Position numbers and translations under genes: made by a program. Below are positions 9,326 through 18,173 of a DNA stretch of 64,000 nt, in pieces (the first letter of the stretch is position 1; every line of letters begins with the position of its first letter). The notes under the pieces are model-generated. The model ran no database searches, had not been told where the DNA came from, and worked only from the letters and a program-made list of their open reading frames with translations. The DNA is from Burkholderiales bacterium (lineage in GTDB: Bacteria > Pseudomonadota > Gammaproteobacteria > Burkholderiales > SHXO01), in the NCBI GenBank assembly GCA_020854105.1, contig JADZGB010000043.1:124001-188000 (forward strand). Reading direction: 5' to 3'.

Positions 9326-9715
9326 TCACTCAGACTCTGCCAACAGCCGCCGCTGCGTGCCTGGCACCTTGAGCGCAGATGCCAAGCGAAGGATCGAGGC
9401 TGCGTCGACGACTACTGCTCCTACATGCCCGTTATCGGCAACAATCAGGCCGGATGTGACGCCGATCACGGAGATGGCTTACCCCGCGCCGTGTAGAAGC
9501 GGCGAGCCGGAATCACCCTTTGAACTGCCGCAATCCGTGAAAAGGAAGCGGCCCTTGGGATCGCGATGCAGGATCTGACAGGCAGGATCGAGCATGAGGC
9601 GGCCGCGAGGACGAAACACGAAATTCCAGAGCCAGCCAGGTGAAAGCTCGGATCGGTTGGGAGAAGCCTGTCTGTTACCGCTGTGTCCTCGCGAGACGCA
9701 GCCCCCGGGATGCCT
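9326..9715 (-). pseudogene. Remnant of a trypsin-like serine protease
   Basis: On the minus strand an open stretch ends in the active-site motif GDSGSPLL preceded by a Cys (TDCGSSKGDSGSPL), with an upstream disulfide cysteine (DPACQILHRD), which is the S1-family C-terminal half. It is stopped by TAA at 9479-9481. The same frame resumes with AISVIGVTSGLIVADNG and continues to a TGA at 9326-9328. No start codon, catalytic His or Asp region remains, and the N-terminal half is replaced by the ada remnant. I read this as a dead fragment. Confidence 0.7.
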
Positions 9716-10066
9716 TTATCCGCAATTCGAGATCCAGGATCCGACCTCGAGGGCAGGGTTGTTCTCAGCATTGGCTCTGCTGCCTACACCGGAGTCCTGT
9801 CTCTCGCGCTCCAGAAGTTCTTGTTTGCACGCGAGTCCCCAGCGATATCCAGCCAGATCGCCATTGCGCCGAATGGCCCGATGGCAGGCGTAGTAGCTCA
9901 CGTTCTCCGGTCGCGGCAGACGCGCCCCGCATGATGGGCGGCAATACACGCCCGTAGTACGCACCGCGTAGACGAATCGCACGCCGGCCATGCGGTCGCG
10001 CCGTATGATCGCCTGCCAGCAATCGTGCGCATCCAGGCTGCTGCCTTCGGTCAGGCTCGAGCCCAT
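9716..10066 (-). pseudogene. Second ada copy with a large in-frame internal deletion
   Basis: About 116 codons. The N-terminal zinc domain is nearly identical to that of the intact Ada (IIRRDRMAGVRFVYAVRTTG, then VYCRPSC). After SYYA it jumps straight to CHRAIRRNGDLAGYRWGL, which is the end of the methyltransferase domain. About 240 residues are missing: the second zinc-cysteine pair, the AraC helices and most of the methyltransferase. The reading frame is kept and an ATG exists at 10066. It cannot be a working Ada; whether the short protein is made is unknown. Confidence 0.8.
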
Positions 10067-10159
10067 CTTTACCTCTGTGCAGGTGTAATGAGGATCGAGT
10101 ATGGAGCGCGGCCGGATCCCTGGCACTCCGGATGCTGCGCCGAAATGCCGGCTTCCGGC

Positions 10160-12133
10160 CTAAGGACGGTCTTCGTCTTGCCGGCGCACCGCTCGCTGTT
10201 TGCGAGCGATACCGTACGCGAGTCCTGCGACGACCAGCAAACTCGGCGTGAATGGCTCGGGAACAACCAAGGCGATCTCGCCGTGGCGGTCTTCCGTCAC
10301 GCCGTAGAGCGCCTCGTACGGTTGCCCGGCGGGCACATCATGCGGTGGGAAGGGGTGGTTGGGATCGACGCCGATTGCGCGCAGGGAGTCGAGCATCACG
10401 TCGGCGTCCGATGCAGGTGCTTCGGCCAACGGGTTGGCAGCGAGCCAGGCACTGAGTGCGACGAGATCCGGCGCGAAATCGCCGCCGACGTCAAACGCGT
10501 CGTAGGGAGTAAACCAATCGGCGGGCGGCGGCATGATCCCGATGGCTTCCAGGGCGGCCAGCAAGTCCGTATCGTCGTACCAGGGCAAGGGGTCGACGAT
10601 GTCGGTCACTTGTCGTTGCGTCACGATCGGCAGGAAGTCCAGATCGAATTGACAGCCCACCAGGTTGGAATTGTTGCAGGTATCTCCATAGTTGGTTACG
10701 CGATGGATCACTTCTTCGACGATCCCGGCGCCGAGATCGTTGCGCAGGGTCACGTAGCCGGTGTTGGAACAGCCCCCGATGGCCATGCAGACGTTCGTCA
10801 ACACGGGCTCGCCATCGACGATCTCATAGGTCTCGGTCTTGAACTTGAGCGTAGAGGTCGCGCCGGTCGTGACGAAGGTGCTGTTCGTGTGCCCGGAATA
10901 CAGATCGAGACTGGCCAGATTGATGTTCCAAGGAGTCGGATTGAGCAAGGGGCCGAGTTCGAGGCCGAAACCGTGCAGGGCGAGCGCGTCGAGTTCGAGC
11001 CCGGCATTGGCGACCAGATCGAAGTCGAAATCGACGCCATAGTTCAGACGATGATGCTGCGTGATGCTCAGCGACGCGGCATTCAGACTGCGCAACTCGA
11101 CGCCCACTTCGTCGCCGAGAGGCAGGAACAACGATTTCAGGGGTTGCCAAGTACCATTCACACGCATCTCGACCGGCGATGAAAACTCGTACACCGTCTG
11201 CAACGCGCTCGGTGTGAATGTCATGTTCTGCCGCAGGTCGATACCGGCATACGCGTCGAGGCTCAGCAGTTCGTAACCGAAGCCCATCAAATTCCCTTCG
11301 AGCGGAATCGGAAGGCCGGCGGCTTTGGCCACCAGTTCGGCCACGTCCATCTTGACCGTGAAGATCGATTCCTGTTTGTCGAACTGGATCTGATTGAACC
11401 CGATGTTGCTGTAAGTCTTCGAAAACGTCGGGATGCTGCCCTTGGCCTCGGCGAAACCTCCCGGCCATTTGTACTCGAAAGGCTTGGCGCCATCGACGGT
11501 CTGGCCGAAGAGTTCCAATCCGTTATGGTCGATGGCGGCCAGCGGCACTTCGCCGTTGAGTTTCAAACTGAGTTTGGCCGAAATGCACCCGACGAGACAG
11601 GCTTTGGCCTGGGCCCAGCCGCCGAGATCGAGCACGAGGTCGGCATAGCCCTTGGCGCCGTCGGAGGCGATGTTCAGTTTCTGGATGCCGAGGGAATCGA
11701 TGCTGTTGTAGAGGTAGAACGCGTCACCCACGACGGGATCTTTCTGCTGCGGAATGATGACGGTTCGCGTCTGTGCTTTCGAGGCGAGATCGAGGACGCC
11801 GCGCATACCGGCGCCGAACCGCGCGTCGATGTCGGCATGTCCGCCGGCGCCGGCCCACAACCCGACCTTGCCCCAGCCGGCCCCGTACGGAATGGAAGGG
11901 GCGATATTCATTATCGGGATCAGCACCGATTCGTTGAAGTTGGCATAACCCGCCGAACCGGTGATGTTCACCGTGGATTGCTGGTCGATGACCCAGGCGC
12001 CGGCGGGCGCCGGCGGGACAAGCCACAACAGCAGCGGCGCCAATGCTGCGCGCAAGAGGCGAGCATGCCGGCGCGCGTTGTTGTTGTCAGGGTAGTGGAA
12101 TGAACAATGGGATGCAGCTGCCGTCTCGAGCAC
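10160..12133 (-). CDS. Large exported PEP-CTERM protein
   Basis: About 657 residues from a GTG start at 12133, chosen because GAGAGGAG (12141-12148) sits seven bases upstream; a nearby ATG (12138) is out of frame and too close. A signal peptide (LLRAALAPLLLWLVPPAPAGA) is followed by a beta-rich, Asn/Asp/Gly-rich body with a few cysteine pairs. The C-terminus is a textbook PEP-CTERM: VVPEP, a hydrophobic segment, then ARKQRAVRRQ (10163-10264). The family is processed by exosortase and associated with exopolysaccharide; no exosortase is in the window. Cargo function is unknown. Confidence 0.88.
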   Translation of the reverse strand: MLETAAASHCSFHYPDNNNARRHARLLRAALAPLLLWLVPPAPAGAWVIDQQSTVNITGSAGYANFNESVLIPIMNIAPSIPYGAGWGKVGLWAGAGGHADIDARFGAGMRGVLDLASKAQTRTVIIPQQKDPVVGDAFYLYNSIDSLGIQKLNIASDGAKGYADLVLDLGGWAQAKACLVGCISAKLSLKLNGEVPLAAIDHNGLELFGQTVDGAKPFEYKWPGGFAEAKGSIPTFSKTYSNIGFNQIQFDKQESIFTVKMDVAELVAKAAGLPIPLEGNLMGFGYELLSLDAYAGIDLRQNMTFTPSALQTVYEFSSPVEMRVNGTWQPLKSLFLPLGDEVGVELRSLNAASLSITQHHRLNYGVDFDFDLVANAGLELDALALHGFGLELGPLLNPTPWNINLASLDLYSGHTNSTFVTTGATSTLKFKTETYEIVDGEPVLTNVCMAIGGCSNTGYVTLRNDLGAGIVEEVIHRVTNYGDTCNNSNLVGCQFDLDFLPIVTQRQVTDIVDPLPWYDDTDLLAALEAIGIMPPPADWFTPYDAFDVGGDFAPDLVALSAWLAANPLAEAPASDADVMLDSLRAIGVDPNHPFPPHDVPAGQPYEALYGVTEDRHGEIALVVPEPFTPSLLVVAGLAYGIARKQRAVRRQDEDRP

Positions 12134-12465
12134 GACATTTCTCCTCTCAACAAGGAACACCGAACAACAAACCGATCCACGGTTCATCCGTCACTGGTGG
12201 ACCTTCGTTCGCCACCGCCCTCGACGCATGGGCAGTACGCCCGCTAGCATGCAAGATTCAACCCAAACGGGTAAAGTTTTGTTTATTCAATAGCTTGATA
12301 GTTATGACGCAGGCCGTCTGGGGTGGAGTGTAATATTTGGCGACGGTGATACCCCCGCCCTTGGCTTGCACAAGGCCTGGGATGCAGCACCCGAGCATGC
12401 CAGCGCGCGATCCGTTTCCGGCCACCTTCACTGCTCAGACGGTCCATCTCACTGGGCACGATTCA
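12134..12465. other. AT-richer intergenic region upstream of the PEP-CTERM gene
   Basis: About 330 bp without a supportable gene. The stretch 12260-12310 is markedly A/T-richer than its surroundings and lies upstream of the PEP-CTERM gene, so it is the likely place for that promoter. No convincing -35/-10 pair or palindrome was found. Confidence 0.5.
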
Positions 12466-12760
12466 GCTAGCGGTAGAGGCGGGCGTTCGGATCGGCCGTG
12501 CTTGTGAGGGTGTCGTTGATTCACGGCTAGCCAGCCCTTCCCGTCGGCTCTGGCATTGCCTCTCTCCCCCCGCCTGGCGGTTGCTCGCCCGATTCCTCCT
12601 TGGGCCGGAAGCCCTTCTGACTAGCCTTGCCTGGATCGGCTTCTCCGGTCCGATCGAGTCCTGACCCACCGGCGCGTAGATCTGGTTGAACCGGGCGTTC
12701 ATCTGCATTGCATCCGCGCCAGGGGGTTCGATCATGACGGGCGCTTCGATCATGACGGGT
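12466..12760 (-). mobile_element. Degenerate fragments of an IS5-family transposase
   Basis: Two short pieces in different minus-strand frames match the order of an IS5 (IS1182-like) transposase. The N-terminal piece, MNARFNQIYAPVGQDSIGPE, resembles the common ARFxxMYxxxGRxSIPPE stretch. The second piece, NDTLTSTADPNARLYR, resembles the NDTHASTTDPxARLYRK signature. The parts between and after them are gone, with frameshifts and stops. No terminal inverted repeats could be identified. It marks an old insertion between the PEP-CTERM gene and the aminotransferase. Confidence 0.65.
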
Positions 12761-12819
12761 GCATCGACCGCCTGCCAGTCCCATTATGCGGCGAGAATGC
12801 GGCGGGTTTCAACAACCTG

Positions 12820-14046
12820 CTAACGGTGTTCCTGTGTCTCACGTATCGGCACGCCGAACTCCCGGTGGCACACCTCCGCCAGCAAACCGACCCCCTCGCG
12901 GATGTTCTCGGCGGGGGAATGCGCGAAGCAGATGCGTGCCCGTACTCTGCCCGCCTGCGCATCGGTCATCCACTCCGCGCCGGGGTTGATGGCGACGCCT
13001 GCCTGCAGCGCCAACTGCGCCAGGCGCGTGGTGTCGACCTTCGCCGGAAACTTCACCCACAGGAAGATGCCCCCGGCCGGATCCTCGAACTCGACGGCAT
13101 CGCCGAAACACACGCGCAGCGCCCCCATCAGCGCCTCGGCCTTGCCCCGCAGGGTCCGGCGCAGCGCCTGCACGTGCGGTTCGAAGTGCTCGTGACAGTA
13201 TTCGGCCAGCACCATCTGCTCCAGCGCGCCGGAACCGGCGTCGGTCTTCATCGGCAGAATCCGGCTCATCAGCGGCCAGCCCGCGACGATGTAGCCGATC
13301 CGCAGCGCAGGCGCGATCGACTTCGAGAACGAGCCGATGTGCACCACCTGGTCGTCGTCGACCATGCCGCGCAGCGCCTGCGGCCGCCTGCCGTCCCATA
13401 CCAGATCGGCGTAGCAGTCGTCCTCGAAGATCGGGACGCCGAACTCGGAGGAAAGGGCAATGATCTCGCGCCTGCGCGCCTGCGACATGACCGTGGCCGT
13501 CGGGTTCTGCACCGTCGGGATCGTGTAGATGAACTTCGGACGCACGCCTTCACCGGACAACCTCTCGAGGGCCTCGCGCAGTGCCGTCGCACTCAGGCCG
13601 TGCGCGTCTACCGGCACGCCGACGATGCTCACGCCGAGGCGCTGCAGCCGGGTGATGGTGCCGGCGTAGGTCATGTCCTCGACGATGACCGTGTCGCCGG
13701 GGCCGGCGAATACGCTGTTCACGAGATCGAGGCCTTGCAGCGAGCCGGAGGTGATCAGGATCTCGTCGGGACTGCAGGCAATGCCGGCATCGCGGGCGAG
13801 CTTGTCGGCGAGGAACTCGCGCAGCGGCCGGTATCCGAGCGGTCCGCTGTGCAACCCGTACATCGACAGGGACTTGCCCTCGCGCTGCAGCACGCGCGTC
13901 GCGGCCTCGACCAGCTCCGCGACCGGCACGCTGTCGGCATCGTTGTGTCCGCCCACGAAGTTGTACCTGGGAGATCCGGTCCATCGGGCGGCGGCGGGCG
14001 GCAGATCGGGGCGCAGAAGGGCTGTAAAATCGAAGGACAAAGTCAT
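12820..14046 (-). CDS. PLP-dependent aminotransferase, fold type I (MocR/LysN-like catalytic domain)
   Basis: 408 residues. The PLP lysine lies in GSFSKSIAPALRIGY, with substrate-side motifs YGLHSGPLGYRPLR, PTVQNPTA and FEDDCYADLVW in the order of 2-aminoadipate/aromatic transaminases. There is no N-terminal GntR helix, so it is an enzyme rather than a MocR regulator. The substrate cannot be told from sequence. It is divergent from the enolase-superfamily gene (about 100 bp), which hints at a shared catabolic role. Confidence 0.88.
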   Translation of the reverse strand: MTLSFDFTALLRPDLPPAAARWTGSPRYNFVGGHNDADSVPVAELVEAATRVLQREGKSLSMYGLHSGPLGYRPLREFLADKLARDAGIACSPDEILITSGSLQGLDLVNSVFAGPGDTVIVEDMTYAGTITRLQRLGVSIVGVPVDAHGLSATALREALERLSGEGVRPKFIYTIPTVQNPTATVMSQARRREIIALSSEFGVPIFEDDCYADLVWDGRRPQALRGMVDDDQVVHIGSFSKSIAPALRIGYIVAGWPLMSRILPMKTDAGSGALEQMVLAEYCHEHFEPHVQALRRTLRGKAEALMGALRVCFGDAVEFEDPAGGIFLWVKFPAKVDTTRLAQLALQAGVAINPGAEWMTDAQAGRVRARICFAHSPAENIREGVGLLAEVCHREFGVPIRETQEHR

Positions 14047-14147
14047 CTCCGGTGCATGTTCTTGTAGTGGCGAGCGGCTGGCACGCAGGACAGCCTGCTG
14101 CCGCTCACGCTACGATAGCGCAAACGGCATCGATCCTGGGAGGCACG

Positions 14148-15353
14148 GTGAAGATCACGGATATCGAGACGCTGTCCTGCGACGCGGGCTGGCGCAACTA
14201 CCATTTCTGCAAGATCACGACCGACGCCGGCATCGTCGGCTGGAGCGAGTTCGACGAAGGCTTCGGTGCGCCCGGGGTAGGCACCGTCATCCAGCGGCTG
14301 ACCTCGCGTATCCTCGGACAGGACGCCAATGCGCACGAGCGCATCTACAACGAGCTGTACACGGTCACCCGTCCTGCGGCCGGCGGAGTGGTGGCCCTGG
14401 CACTGGGTGCGATCGAGAATGCGCTGCTCGACGCGAAGGCAAAGGGGCTCGGCGTGCCGGTCTACGAGCTCCTGGGCGGCATGGTGCGGGATCGCATCCG
14501 TGTGTACTGGTCGCACTGCGCCACCTGGCGCATCAGCCTGCCGCACGTGTACAAGCCGGCGATCACCGACCTCGACGGGGTCAAGGCGATCGGCAGGGAA
14601 GTGCGCGAGAAGGGCTTCAGCGCGCTAAAGACCAACATCTTCACCTACGACGCGCAGGGCAGGCAGGCGAGCGGCTGGCGACCCGGCTTCGGCGTTCCCG
14701 TCGAGCCCGGCCTGAACGTCGAGCGCAAGGTGCTGCGCGACCTCGTGGCGCATCTAGAAGCCCTGCGTGACGGTGCGGGCCCCGACGTGGACATCCTGCT
14801 CGATCTCAACTTCAACGCCAAGACCGAGGGCTACCTCAAGATCCTGCGGGCGATAGCGGACCTGGACATCTTCTGGGTGGAGCTCGACAGCTTCGATCCG
14901 CACGCACTGGCCTACATCCGCAGCCACAGTCCGCACCCGATCAGCTCCTGCGAGACGCTCCTCGGCCTGGGCGAGTTCCTGCCGTATTTCCGGGAACAGG
15001 CGATGGACGTGGCCATCGTCGACACGCCCTGGAATGGCGTATGGCAGTCGATGAAGATCGCCGCGGCGGCCGATGCCCACGAAGTGAACGTCGCGCCGCA
15101 CAACTTCTACGGCCACCTGTGCACCATGATGAACGCGCACTTCTGCGCCGCGGTGCCAAACCTGCGCATCATGGAGACGGACATCGACCGGCCTGAATGG
15201 GACCACGAACTGTTCACGCACGTGCCGGAGTTCGTGGACGGCCATCTGGTGATGCCGAAGCGGCCGGGCTGGGGCATCGAGCCGGACGAGGAGGGGCTCA
15301 GGAAGCATCCGCCCAGGGACTCGATCGGCTTGATCAGCCGGCGCAACGCCTGA
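14148..15353 (+). CDS. Mandelate racemase / muconate lactonizing enzyme family protein
   Basis: 401 residues from GTG 14148, chosen for the GGGAGG site four bases upstream and because the protein then begins at the conserved KITDIETL strand. It has the N-terminal capping domain and an enolase-type barrel with KTNIF, metal-ligand motifs DILLDLNFNAKTEG and WVELDSF, SCETLLGL and a late His in APHNFYGHL. Members abstract the alpha proton of carboxylates (acid-sugar dehydratases, racemases). It is followed closely by an SDR, a common sugar-acid degradation pairing. The exact substrate is unknown. Confidence 0.9.
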   Translation: MKITDIETLSCDAGWRNYHFCKITTDAGIVGWSEFDEGFGAPGVGTVIQRLTSRILGQDANAHERIYNELYTVTRPAAGGVVALALGAIENALLDAKAKGLGVPVYELLGGMVRDRIRVYWSHCATWRISLPHVYKPAITDLDGVKAIGREVREKGFSALKTNIFTYDAQGRQASGWRPGFGVPVEPGLNVERKVLRDLVAHLEALRDGAGPDVDILLDLNFNAKTEGYLKILRAIADLDIFWVELDSFDPHALAYIRSHSPHPISSCETLLGLGEFLPYFREQAMDVAIVDTPWNGVWQSMKIAAAADAHEVNVAPHNFYGHLCTMMNAHFCAAVPNLRIMETDIDRPEWDHELFTHVPEFVDGHLVMPKRPGWGIEPDEEGLRKHPPRDSIGLISRRNA

Positions 15354-15377
15354 AGCACGCAGACAGAGGGGGCCGAC

Positions 15378-16082
15378 ATGTTGTGTCTGGATCTGAGCAG
15401 CCGGGTGGTTGCGGTCACGGGTGGCTTCGGCAGCCTGGGCTCGAGCGTGGGCCGGGCAGCGCTGTCCGCGGGTGCGCAGGTGGCCTTGATCGACCGGGCC
15501 GATGCCTCACGCCTGCCGGTCTACGCCAGCGATGCGTTCGCCCTGGGCGGCGTCGATCTGGGCGCGAGTGAATCGGCGAGCGTGGCGATGGCACGCGTGG
15601 TGGAGCGATTCGGTCGACTCGATGCGCTGGTCAACGTCGCGGGCGGGTTCAGCTGGGAGAAGGTCGAAGGCGGCAGCGCCGGTACCTGGGACGCGATGTA
15701 CCAGATCAATCTGCGTACTGCCGTGAACGCCACCCAGTCGGCGCTGCCGCACCTGCTCGCGCGCGGGGATGCACGCATCGTGAACATCGGTGCGGGCGCA
15801 GCTGCCAGGGCGTCGGCCGGCATGGGCGCCTATGCCGCATCGAAGGCCGGCGTGGCGAGATTCACCGAGGCGCTCGCGGACGAGCTGAAGGACCGTGCCG
15901 TGTGCGTGAACGCGGTCCTGCCCTCCATCATCAACACCCTGGCCAACCGCGCCGACATGCCTTCGGTCGACTTCAGCCGCTGGGTGAAACCGGAGCAGAT
16001 CGCCGACCTCGTCGTGTTCCTGCTTTCTCATCATGCGCGCGCGATCACGGGCGCCCTGATACCCATATCCGGCCGGGTCTAG
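15378..16082 (+). CDS. SDR family oxidoreductase
   Basis: 234 residues. The Rossmann glycine motif is TGGFGSLGSSVG, NVAGG follows strand 4, and the catalytic pair is YAASK. It sits 24 bp after the enolase-superfamily gene and is probably its operon partner, acting as an NAD(P)-dependent dehydrogenase. The protein is slightly short of the usual 250 residues but complete. Confidence 0.88.
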   Translation: MLCLDLSSRVVAVTGGFGSLGSSVGRAALSAGAQVALIDRADASRLPVYASDAFALGGVDLGASESASVAMARVVERFGRLDALVNVAGGFSWEKVEGGSAGTWDAMYQINLRTAVNATQSALPHLLARGDARIVNIGAGAAARASAGMGAYAASKAGVARFTEALADELKDRAVCVNAVLPSIINTLANRADMPSVDFSRWVKPEQIADLVVFLLSHHARAITGALIPISGRV

Positions 16083-16303
16083 CGAGGCGGACCGGGAACC
16101 CTGATCCCTCCTGCACCAGGGCTGCCGTTCCAGCAGGGCAGCGCACGCCGTAGCTGCATGCGATCCAGCCGGTACAGGACGCAATCGGCCTGGTGCTCGC
16201 GCTCGGCCCGGCGCGCATGTCCGTTGCCGGCGCGTTCGCACTGGCGCATGACGCCGCCGTGCTGGTGCAACGGATCGCACGCAGCCAGCTGCGGCGCGCC
16301 TGA
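16083..16303. other. Short intergenic stretch with a possible coding remnant
   Basis: Between the two convergent SDR genes. On the plus strand 16157-16303 reads open after a stop and ends in AVLVQRIARSQLRRA, with codon use like a real C-terminus, but it has no usable start and I could not assign it to a family. It may be the tail of a lost gene. Confidence 0.3.
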
Positions 16304-17074
16304 TCACCCGCTCAGCAGCTGCCCGCCATCCGCGCACACGGTCTGGCCCGTGATCCAGCTCGCCAGGGGCGAGGCGAGGAACACCACGAGACGGGCAACC
16401 TCTTCGGGCCGTCCCATGCGGCCGAACGGGATGCTGCGCAGGACCGCGTTATAGAGTTCGGGGGCGTTCGTCCTGCGCTGTTCCCACAATCCGCCGGGAA
16501 ACTCGATCGAGCCCGGTGCCACGCAATTGACACGTACGCCCTTGCGCGCCAGCAGCGCGGCCTGCGAGGTGGTGTACTGGATCACCGCGGCCTTGACGGC
16601 GGCGTAGGCGGGCGTGCGCGTGGAGGCGCGATAGCCGGAAATCGAGGACACGTTCACGATCGCGCCCGTACCGGAGGCGGCGAGGAAAGGCTCCGCTGCA
16701 GCGGAGGCGCGCACGGTTGCCATGACGTCCACGTCGAGGCTGGCCTGCCAGGCTGCTTCGTCGTTGCCCAGGCCGAAGCCCGACGCGTTGTTGATCAGCA
16801 CGTCGATGCCTCCCAGCGCCTGCGCCGCTTCCGCGATGTAGCGCTGCACGTCGATCGCGCTGGCGAGATCGCAGGTGGAGGTGTGTACCGCGGCGCCGTC
16901 ATCGGTGTCCACGAGGGCCTGAAGCTCGCGGTGCACGGCCTGCAGCGCGGCAGCACCGCGGGCGCAGGTGGACACGGATGCGCCCGCACCGGCGAACGCC
17001 AGCGCGATGGATCTGCCGATGCCGCGGCTGGCGCCGCAAACCACCACCCGCCTGCCGCCCAGGTCGATCTGCAA
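16304..17074 (-). CDS. SDR family oxidoreductase
   Basis: 256 residues, classical SDR: GASRGIG cofactor loop, NNASG, catalytic Ser in NVSSISG, YAAVK catalytic pair, and the C-terminal GQTVCADGG seen in 3-oxoacyl-reductase-like enzymes. It is a different lineage from the SDR at 15378. Divergent from the monooxygenase gene, with a 100-bp gap. Confidence 0.9.
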   Translation of the reverse strand: MQIDLGGRRVVVCGASRGIGRSIALAFAGAGASVSTCARGAAALQAVHRELQALVDTDDGAAVHTSTCDLASAIDVQRYIAEAAQALGGIDVLINNASGFGLGNDEAAWQASLDVDVMATVRASAAAEPFLAASGTGAIVNVSSISGYRASTRTPAYAAVKAAVIQYTTSQAALLARKGVRVNCVAPGSIEFPGGLWEQRRTNAPELYNAVLRSIPFGRMGRPEEVARLVVFLASPLASWITGQTVCADGGQLLSG

Positions 17075-17174
17075 GATGGCCCCCCGGTGAGTTGAACGCG
17101 AAATGCATTATAGGCACGCGTACGCGCGCTACCGGCCGCTTCGGTTAAGCTTTGCCATCGCATCGGGATTCGCC

Positions 17175-18170
17175 ATGAAACTTTCCGTGCTCGACCAGTC
17201 CACTTCCTCGCGCGGCAAGACGCAGGACGTCGCCATCCGCGAAACGCTCGCGCTCGCCAGGCACTGCGAGGCGCTGGGCTATCACCGCTACTGGGTGTCG
17301 GAGCACCATGCCAGCGACAGCATCGTGGGTACCGCCCCGGAAGTGCTGATGGCGGCGATCGCCGCCACCACCAGCCGCATCCGCGTGGGCAGCGCCGGGG
17401 TGATGCTGCCGCACTATTCCGCCATGAAGGTCGCCGAGCAGTTCCGCGTTCTGGAAGCCATCGCGCCAGGGCGCATCGACCTCGGCCTGGGGCGGGCGCC
17501 GGGGACCGATCGGCTCACGGCGATGGCGCTCAACCCCTATTCCAACGCGGCGGAGGACTTCCCCGCGCAGGTGCGCGACCTGCACGCGTGGGTGAACGAC
17601 CTGCCGTTGCCCGCGGACCATCCGTTCCGCAGCATCAAGGCTCATCCGACCGGGCCCACGGCGCCGGAGATCTGGATCCTGGGAAGCTCCGATTACGGTG
17701 CCCAGCTCGCCGCCTATTTCGGCCTGCCGTACGCCTATGCCTACTTCTTCACCGATGGCCATGGCACCGAGGCCGCGCTCGACCTGTACCGGCGCAACTA
17801 CCGGCCAAGCGAGCAATACCCCGAGCCGCGAGCCACGATCTGCGTGTGGGCGCTCGCGGCCGACAGCGAGGCGCAAGCGCGCCACCAGCTCAAGACGCGC
17901 GAGTACTGGCGCGTGGGCTTCGAGAAGGGAAGCCGCGAGCAGCTGGTGCCTCCGGAGCATTCCGAATCCTATCCCTATTCCGACGCGGAGCGCTCCGTCA
18001 TCGAACGCGTGCGCGGCAAGGCCTTCGTCGGGACCGGTGAACAGGTCGGAACCCGCCTGCGCGAGCTGGCGCAGCGGCTGGACCTGGATGAACTGGTGAT
18101 CGTCACCTGGACCTACGACGCCGAGCCCAGGCACCGCTCGTACGAACTGCTCGCCAAGGCGCTGCTGTAG
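17175..18170 (+). CDS. Luciferase-like (LLM class) flavin-dependent oxidoreductase
   Basis: 331 residues beginning MKLSVLDQS. Typical family features are YWVSEHHAS, TSRIRVGSAGVMLPHYS and GRIDLGLGRAPGTDR near residue 115, then APEIWILGSSDYGAQLAA. These are FMN-dependent monooxygenases or reductases of the MsnO-like group; substrate not predictable. It ends four bases before the convergent MFS transporter stop. Confidence 0.9.
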   Translation: MKLSVLDQSTSSRGKTQDVAIRETLALARHCEALGYHRYWVSEHHASDSIVGTAPEVLMAAIAATTSRIRVGSAGVMLPHYSAMKVAEQFRVLEAIAPGRIDLGLGRAPGTDRLTAMALNPYSNAAEDFPAQVRDLHAWVNDLPLPADHPFRSIKAHPTGPTAPEIWILGSSDYGAQLAAYFGLPYAYAYFFTDGHGTEAALDLYRRNYRPSEQYPEPRATICVWALAADSEAQARHQLKTREYWRVGFEKGSREQLVPPEHSESYPYSDAERSVIERVRGKAFVGTGEQVGTRLRELAQRLDLDELVIVTWTYDAEPRHRSYELLAKALL

Positions 18171-18173
18171 CGC

